8,086 bases of DNA from Chitinophaga pinensis (GTDB lineage Bacteria > Bacteroidota > Bacteroidia > UKL13-3): assembly GCA_945876985.1 (NCBI GenBank), contig CAMCQX010000059.1, forward strand, positions 1-8,086, written 5' to 3'. Of this stretch, positions 6,332 to 8,086 are shown piece after piece; position 1 is the first letter of the stretch, and every line of letters begins with the position of its first letter. A program made the translations under genes and the position numbers. The notes beneath the pieces are model-generated. The model saw only the letters and a program-made list of their open reading frames with translations. It had not been told where the DNA came from and did not search any database.

Positions 6332-7900
6332 ATGAAAAAAACACTTGAACTAACTGGATTACCAGAAGAATTAGGCCATACCGAAGGCATCAAAAAATTT
6401 ATCAGTAAATACCATGGCATTACTGCCAATGAAATTTCAGGTTTAGTGTTTCAAAAAAAATCGATTGATGCTCGCAAAAAACCAGTTAGAATTAACCTAA
6501 CTGTTGATGTATTTATCAACGAAAATCCTGCTAAAGAAATCATTGAATTTGATTTTAAAAATGTAACAAATGCGCAAGAAGTTGCCATTATTGGTGCGGG
6601 CCCTGCGGGTTTGTTTGCTGCTTTGCAATTAATAGAATTGGGTTTAAAACCTGTTATTTTTGAACGAGGAAAAAACGTTAAAGAACGCAGACGAGATTTA
6701 GCCAATATTACCAAAAATAATACGGTAAATCCTGAAAGCAATTACTGCTATGGTGAAGGTGGCGCTGGAACATATAGCGATGGTAAATTATATACACGTG
6801 CATCTAAGCGTGGCGATGTAAACCGTATTTTAAAACTATTGGTTTACCATGGGGCCGATGAATGTATTTTATACGAAAGTCACCCGCATATTGGCACCAA
6901 TAAATTGCCAAATATTATTGAAAAAATCAGGGAAACAATTATCAGTTGCGGAGGCGAAATTCATTTTAACTCCAAACTAACCGACATAGAAATTGATGGC
7001 GATAAAATAAAAAGAATAACAATAACAAATAACGAAATTCGAAATTCGAAATTCGAAATTCGAAATTTGATACTAGCAACAGGTCATTCCGCACGAGATA
7101 TTTTTGAATTATTGCACCGCAAACAAATCATGATAGAAGCCAAACCATTTGCATTAGGCGTTCGGGTGGAACATCCACAAGCATTAATAGATAGCATTCA
7201 ATATCGCTGTGGAACGCAAAGAAGCGAATATTTGCCAGCAGCTAGTTATAGCTTAGTAGAACAAGTAAATGGCCGTGGTGTATTTAGTTTTTGTATGTGT
7301 CCGGGTGGAATTATTGCACCTGCCATGACAGCTCCTGGCGAAATAGTGGTGAATGGTTGGAGCCCTTCTAAACGAAATAATCCTTTTGCCAATTCGGGCA
7401 TGGTGGTTTCAATCAATGCTGAAGATTTTAAAGACTTTGAAAAATACGGACCATTGGCTGGCATGTATTTTCAAAAAATGGTGGAGCAAAATTGTTTTGA
7501 ACAAGGGAATAAAACCTTGCAAGCACCTGCGCAACGCATGGTAGATTTTGTAAATAATAAATCATCCTCTAATTTACCAAATAACTCCTATTTACCTGGA
7601 ACAGTAAGCAGAAATTTAAATGAAATATTGCCCAATTATGTGGCAAAAAGTTTGCAAGGAGCCATGAAAGCATTTGGAAAAAAAATGAATGGTTATTTAA
7701 CCAACGAAGCCATTTTGTTAGCTACAGAAAGCCGAACCTCATCGCCAGTTCGCATACCAAGAAACAAAGAAACATTTGAACATATTCAAATAAAAGGTTT
7801 GTATCCGTGTGCCGAAGGTGCAGGCTACGCAGGCGGAATAGTAAGTGCCGCCATGGATGGTGAAAATTGTGCCAAGGCAATTGGTAATTCCTTCGGTTAA
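6332..7900 (+). CDS. FAD-dependent dehydrogenase of the COG2509 type
   Basis: This is a predicted cytosolic NAD(P)/FAD-dependent oxidoreductase; the substrate is not known for this family. It is 522 aa. A family-specific N-terminal domain of about 80 residues (LTGLPEELGHTEGIKKFI, then a segment ending in RINLTVDVFI) precedes the Rossmann FAD-binding site VAIIGAGPAGLFAAL (84-98, GxGxxG) and the ERG that ends the second strand (111-113). Further signatures are CYGEGGAGTYSDGKL (139-153), ESHPHIGTNKLP (182-193), ILATGHSARD (247-256) and FSFCMCPGG, typical of COG2509. The C-terminal FAD motif is YPCAEGAGYAGGIVSAAMDG. The start is ATG at 6332 with an A-rich leader. A 7-bp tandem repeat runs through codons 234-246 and keeps the frame. 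The gene appears to be monocistronic, separated by 171 bp from feoB and 57 bp from the next gene. Confidence 0.9.
   Translation: MKKTLELTGLPEELGHTEGIKKFISKYHGITANEISGLVFQKKSIDARKKPVRINLTVDVFINENPAKEIIEFDFKNVTNAQEVAIIGAGPAGLFAALQLIELGLKPVIFERGKNVKERRRDLANITKNNTVNPESNYCYGEGGAGTYSDGKLYTRASKRGDVNRILKLLVYHGADECILYESHPHIGTNKLPNIIEKIRETIISCGGEIHFNSKLTDIEIDGDKIKRITITNNEIRNSKFEIRNLILATGHSARDIFELLHRKQIMIEAKPFALGVRVEHPQALIDSIQYRCGTQRSEYLPAASYSLVEQVNGRGVFSFCMCPGGIIAPAMTAPGEIVVNGWSPSKRNNPFANSGMVVSINAEDFKDFEKYGPLAGMYFQKMVEQNCFEQGNKTLQAPAQRMVDFVNNKSSSNLPNNSYLPGTVSRNLNEILPNYVAKSLQGAMKAFGKKMNGYLTNEAILLATESRTSSPVRIPRNKETFEHIQIKGLYPCAEGAGYAGGIVSAAMDGENCAKAIGNSFG
7033..7067 (+). repeat. Five exact copies of CGAAATT inside the FAD dehydrogenase gene
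   Basis: The 7-bp unit CGAAATT is repeated five times without a mismatch, followed by TTG. Because 7 is not a multiple of 3, the copies are read in all three frames, giving N-E-I-R-N-S-K-F-E-I-R-N. The unit has no stop codon in any frame on either strand, so it can sit in a gene. It falls just before the conserved LILATGHSARD segment, in what should be a surface loop after a beta strand. Confidence 0.92.
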
Positions 7901-7957
7901 TAATTAGCTGTAACTTTTATCTATTTGAATACGTTACACAATCTAAAATTATTAAAA

Positions 7958-8086
7958 ATGAACAATTTAAATTTACAACTATCGAAAAAAGCAGTTTTAT
8001 CATTTGCTTGTATTTTTCTTTCATTTATTTCATTTGCTCAAGTTTCCCAAAATGATACATTATATGTAAAAAGCATGTATTTTTAT
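7958..8086 (+). CDS. N-terminus of a secreted or surface protein (cut by the window end)
   Basis: Forty-three codons are visible, open to the last base. The N-terminus has basic residues (LSKKA) followed by a hydrophobic core ending in LSFISFAQ, which fits a Sec signal peptide cleaved before the Gln. The Cys in the core does not sit in a lipobox, so a lipoprotein is unlikely. The mature part begins V-S-Q-N-D-T-L-Y-V-K, too short to assign a family. The ATG at 7958 follows an A/T-rich leader. The gene has the same strand as the dehydrogenase, 57 bp downstream of it, so the two may or may not be co-transcribed. Confidence 0.7.
   Translation, partial: MNNLNLQLSKKAVLSFACIFLSFISFAQVSQNDTLYVKSMYFY

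Noticed and set aside
6451..6741. Open frame antisense to the FAD dehydrogenase N-terminal region
   Set aside because: It overlaps the FAD-binding motif codons and shows no independent coding signal. The same applies to the short frames at 7246-7464 and 7353-7544.
7033..7067. CRISPR-like array
   Set aside because: The repeats are 7 bp and directly adjacent with no spacers, so this is a microsatellite-type array.
7909..7938. TGTAAC...GTTACA inverted repeat before the last gene
   Set aside because: Only 6-bp arms 18 bp apart in AT-rich DNA; too short to support a regulatory site.

Overview
This is an AT-rich stretch of bacterial chromosome that looks like housekeeping and accessory genes of a Bacteroidota member. 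The clues are A-rich leaders before start codons in place of clear Shine-Dalgarno sites, secretion signals ending in A-Q (ANAQ, SFAQ), frequent TTG starts, and the families present. The species cannot be named from the sequence. I see no phage, transposase, CRISPR array, tRNA or rRNA, and no defence or biosynthetic island.

Layout: the window opens inside purK (+), the ATP-grasp carboxylase of purine synthesis. PurK converges, with only 6 bp between the stop codons, on a minus-strand gene for a probable outer-membrane beta-barrel protein. That gene lies directly downstream of gcvH (-), the lipoyl carrier of the glycine cleavage system. An 18-bp-arm hairpin that looks like the gcvH terminator sits inside the first codons of the barrel gene. 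Next come a small DUF962/Mpo1-like membrane protein (+) and a convergent family-4-type glycosyltransferase (-). Divergent from the glycosyltransferase is the ferrous-iron uptake pair feoA-feoB (+). After a 171-bp gap with a heptad repeat and a palindrome comes a COG2509-type FAD-dependent dehydrogenase (+) carrying a tandem repeat in its reading frame. The window closes in the first 43 codons of a secreted protein (+).

Only feoA-feoB (Fe2+ import) and perhaps gcvH plus the barrel gene look like transcriptional units. The other neighbours share no evident pathway.

The most unusual points are these. (1) feoA and feoB lie in the same reading frame, separated by a single TAG, with feoB starting at TTG immediately after it. 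(2) The terminator-like hairpin between gcvH and the barrel gene occupies the latter's start region. (3) There are two separate 7-bp-period tandem repeats, one within a coding sequence and one intergenic. I found nothing that convincingly amounts to a new biological system.
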